DNA of 60,000 bases. Origin: Bolinopsis microptera (lineage: Eukaryota; Ctenophora; Tentaculata; Lobata; Bolinopsidae). Each line of letters starts with the position of its first letter. The stretch's first letter is position 1. The DNA is taken from NCBI RefSeq assembly GCF_026151205.1, contig NC_087075.1:6654858-6714857 (forward strand), given 5' to 3'. Below the pieces are notes generated by a model. The model was not told the origin of the DNA. It did no database searches and saw only the letters and a list, made by a program, of their open reading frames with translations. Of this stretch, positions 56,346-60,000 are shown piece by piece. The translations under genes and the position numbers were made by a program.

Positions 56346-57366
56346 AAATGTAATAGATTTGTAGTGTTGTAATTAGTTTAAAACTGATGAGCAACAACCT
56401 ATTATATTATGATTGTTGCAGTTGGTGGAAGCTTTTTCCCAGTTCAACTATCAGAGGTTTTGCTAAACTGTTGGCATATTATTCAGAATATTGCTGTAGT
56501 TTGCAGTAATTATCATTTTTCCAGTAGAGTATAACAACAGCAGATTTGTGAGTTACCTACTACCTAACTTGCTAGTCTAATGCTCACTACCTTAAATCGG
56601 TATATTTTAAATTAAATTTAGATAAAAACACCATCTTTAATCGTAAGCTTAAGTATTTTCAGAATTCTATAGCATTATACAATGAGGTACCAATTCAATT
56701 GACGGATGTTACTCGTCTAAATTTCTTCGAAGTAGCGCGCGCCGCTTTCTTCTCGAAATGTTAGACGGGAGAGAAACGAAAGATCGAGCGCTCAACTTAG
56801 CGCAAACTTGACTAATATCGCGCGTTACCGCGAGCACATTATATCATTTCTGCATATTGTGACACTATGACAGCACAGATACTATACTGGACAGAGTTGA
56901 TATGAACGTAATCTGTTAAATTCGCTATATCGATTGAGTTCTTCATTATGTTGGCATTCAATAAATAGGCTTGGTTAATTTGAAGCAGTCTGTGTAAGCA
57001 GAACAAGAATTCAAATACATTTCATCCCATCAATAACTCAATACAGTCAATGTAAGTATGCCATTTGCCAATTACCGTTATCAACATGCACAACAGATAT
57101 ACCAAAGTTAAGTTGAATCATCCACGATCAGTTACAAAAGCCAAATATGATACATAACATATGAAATATAAACAGTAAAGATTTAATTTCACACGTACAA
57201 ACTACAAATACGAGACCCCAAAATACTTTCAGTGCAGCTATCACAGATAATTCTGAAATGGCAAGAGCTACGAAGTAGCGCGCGCCGGGTCAGATCATTA
57301 ACAATGGTCAACCAATTCAATCACGTCGTGACCCCCACGGTCGTTTCACTGTAGAGTTTAGAGGAT
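56346..57366. other. Intergenic, 5' flank of the LINE
   Basis: No gene is seen. The phrase GTAGCGCGCGCCG occurs twice (about 56732 and 57273) in otherwise AT-rich DNA. Confidence 0.4.
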
Positions 57367-58392
57367 ACAGGGGAGCCGCGCACTTTTGCCCGGCGGGTCA
57401 TACAACGTATGACTTGATACATGTTTCGTATCCCGCCTTCGGCGGCGCGCGCTTCGCGCGCGAAAAGTGGCATGCAACGTATGTCAACGTATGACAAGAT
57501 ATTTATGGGTTTTGAGGTTTATAACTTAACTTGATTCACGATGTCAATCCTTCGCATCTCGCCGATCTGCATAAAGCGAGAAGCGAGTTTTTCGCCAATA
57601 TCTCGTCAGGGGAGTATTTTAACCCTATGTCATGTCATGGGGGTGATTTGGAATCAGCGTCCGAAAATACATCGATTTAGATTAGTTTCAACTGTCGGGG
57701 TGCGGGGGCCCTCGTGGAACAATTTAGAACATCGACTGTACAGTGATTTAGCACGCTCGAGGTTATAAACCTACAAGATCTAATTCGGTGTATTTTTGGA
57801 CTCTGATTCCGAATCGGCTCGGGTTAGGGACTAGGGTTAGGTTTGTGGTAAATGTTATCAGTTATGGATAGCTTCGAGTTCGGGGTATTATGGTTGAAAT
57901 TAGGGTTTATGTAAAAACTTAACGGGTGATACTCGTAAAATATCTGTTCCATAACTCGGCGCGCGTCCTGGTAGATTATAAACCTACAAGTAAAAACCGT
58001 TTTGTTGTTTGTACGGCTGCAAAACCAAAAAAAACCGAAGTCGCACGTGAAATTTTTCATTGTTTTTAAAAAATAATATTTTTTATTGTTTATTATTTAT
58101 AAAATTATGACGTCAGCTTGTAGCGCGATGCGTTACTGTGCCGCGCCGCGCACTCAATAAGGCTTCTCTGGCTAGATCGGCGAGATGCGCTACTGTGCCG
58201 CGCCGAGCTGCCATGAATTGACATCGTCAATTAAGGCTCAGACCTAGTCAAACCCTCCTCCGTCAGTCTTTCAAAGCTCGGCCATCGGACATTAAAATGA
58301 ATGCTCGAAGTAGGGGGTTCTTGTCATACGTTGTATGACCCGCCGCGCACGAAGTGCGCGGCTCCCCCTGTAGCGTCGAAGACGCTACAGGG
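57367..58392. mobile_element. GC-palindrome-rich foldback element, ~1 kb
   Basis: About 47 bp at 57367-57413 (ACAGGGGAGCCGCGCACT ... CGGCGGGTCATACAACGTAT) is nearly the reverse complement of 58323-58372. The right end is followed by a perfect hairpin, CCCTGTAGCGTC-GAA-GACGCTACAGGG (58366-58392). Inside are further GC palindromes such as CGCGCGCTTCGCGCGCG (near 57447) and CATACAACGTATG words. No transposase is seen. Confidence 0.75.
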
Positions 58393-58534
58393 TGAAACAT
58401 AGTGAAGCTATAAATATAAAAGAAATCCTTTAGGGTATGCTTAAACAAATCTTTACGTATCATCTAATGTGGCTTAATATATTTCAGGAGACTGAAGAAA
58501 TCCAAAGATAGAGCCAATAAAGACAGTCAGAGGG

Positions 58535-58694
58535 CCAATTTTATGAACAGAAAAAGGCCGAGCTGGATGAACAGATATTGCTCCGCAGCTCGTTTCCTGG
58601 ACCTTACTTCATAAAAGTATCCCCATCCGAACCTACAGCAGAACCTCAACCTACAGCAGAACCTCAACTTCCAGCAGAACCCAAACTGTTCTAA
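58535..58694 (+). CDS. Possible 3' terminal exon of an unknown gene
   Basis: After a possible acceptor (GACAGTCAG) at about 58534 an open frame reads GQFYEQKKAELDEQILLRSS, then FPGPYFIKVSPSEPTAEPQ with a repeated PTAEPQ unit, and stops TAA at 58692-58694. The upstream frame contains a stop, so the acceptor is needed. No domain is recognised. The support is weak. Confidence 0.25.
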
Positions 58695-60000
58695 TTGCCA
58701 TGTTAGCTGAAGATTGTTCTATTATTAGAAAATAGGCTATAGATGGTAGTTGGGTATATTTTAATTGTTTTGGTAATAATGTGTAATTAACTGAGCCGCC
58801 TACTTTAAAGGATTAGATTTAAATCTTGAATTGTTTCAGAACCAATTACTTCTGGGCTGCCCTGTAAAAATTAAACGGGCGTATAGGTTGTCTCGGCAAA
58901 GCCTCCTTAAATTATTGATACACGATCTTAAGGCGAACCTTTTGTAGTTTTTTTGCACATTTCACGGTGTGAAGATGTTTTTACCACGGTAAATTCGGTA
59001 CACATACTCAAGTTCGACACGTACAACTGTAGTTCGACAAACCCTAAGGTTGGACTTTGTCGAACGAAAGTCCTCTACCTGGACTCAAATTCTACAGGAG
59101 AACTTAGACTATCAAACTTAAGTTTAAAATCTCTGGTCTCCAACAACAATCCTTTATGACCTTGAAATCTATTCGTATGTCTTTTTTCCGATTGTTTCAT
59201 GCTACCCAATGATGTTAGAATTGTAGATTTAACGGAGAGATAAACGACTAATATAGGCGTGACAAATCTTACTTCGTTTTAAAGATCTAGAGTATGCTAT
59301 ATAAATATCTACCACATACCACCTTTTTATGTTATCACAAACGACAAGTAACAGAGTACCCGTCTAGAGATTTGGCTACTGGACCGAAAACAGTATGATA
59401 TCAGTCTATTTTCCTGTTATCATGCCCTTTAATAGTTTACCCGATATGGACCCAAATATTAACTTTAAAACTTCTTCAAAAACATAGTTCTTTGAAGCAC
59501 TGACGTACGTAATATTGTTAGTTTATTATACAGATGGATTTTAGTTCTGTTAAATATTATGTATTATTCTTAGGATACCAATAATACAATTTTGAATTAT
59601 GTGGTTAGTTTGGAAGCTCCATTCTGTAAATATTGTGACTAAAATTATGGCTTTAACTGATTTAATAGTCTCAATACCAAGACTTAAGTATTTATACAGT
59701 AAAGCCCAGGGTCCCCATGTAAGCAAGTAAGAATAATTGATTAAGAAAGTGCTGCAAGTCAAAAATTTAAAAAGCCAGAGCCCAGAGATAAGCTTTTTGT
59801 CAACATAGCGATCACATCATTAAAAACGTTAACACACAACATCAAATAGTCTGGAACTTTCTAAATGTGACTTTACAGTGCACGCAGTAACTATTTAGCA
59901 CTGAGATTATCGTTTCGCGCACGCGAGTTCTTCTCGTACAGTTGCACCTGAGATTTCTCGTGCGGCTCGCAAATTACTTGACACCCACATAGTGAAACGA
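58695..60000. other. Intergenic, no gene seen
   Basis: No exon or repeat of note was found. Short self-complementary words (AGTTCGACAAA / TTTGTCGAAC) occur at 59031-59065. Confidence 0.4.

Overview
The window is animal nuclear DNA: AT-rich, with spliced GT-AG genes, a DEG/ENaC channel, a rhodopsin-type receptor, a matrix-metalloproteinase-like protein, SRCR and PLAT domains, a tRNA-derived SINE and a LINE with two open reading frames. It looks like a compact invertebrate genome, perhaps a cnidarian or another early-branching marine animal. That placement is inference; nothing here fixes the species. Start codons, exon joins and reading phases were worked out by hand from the sequence.

Layout. 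From 1 to 5.5 kb there is the last exon of a DEG/ENaC channel and, 3.6 kb downstream, a decayed copy of the same gene. Between them lie a SINE and two terminal-inverted-repeat elements. At 8.2-9.8 kb is a single-exon MMP-like gene whose catalytic glutamate is glutamine. From 12.0 to 47.0 kb one minus-strand gene, importin-4, runs through at least 22 exons that I could join in frame (944 codons). Its introns hold five plus-strand genes: a 7TM receptor (intron 20), a BTB protein (intron 19), a small PPxY membrane protein (intron 17), a sulfotransferase-like gene and a PLAT-SRCR receptor (both in intron 14). The remaining intron DNA carries satellites, hairpins, a roughly 614-bp CT microsatellite and a telomere-repeat tract inside an inverted repeat.

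From 47.7 to 51.5 kb an intronless minus-strand gene with four MazG/dCTP-pyrophosphatase-like modules lies head-to-head with an intronless cationic amino acid transporter gene. From about 51.7 to 56.3 kb is an apparently intact LINE of the CR1/L2 type on the minus strand. The right end holds a GC-rich foldback element of about 1 kb and a possible exon of an unknown gene.

A recurring theme is short tandem duplication at functional boundaries. Three importin-4 splice junctions and the start-codon region of the transporter gene are each duplicated or triplicated. The most unusual proteins are the four-module MazG protein and the MMP with the E-to-Q change.
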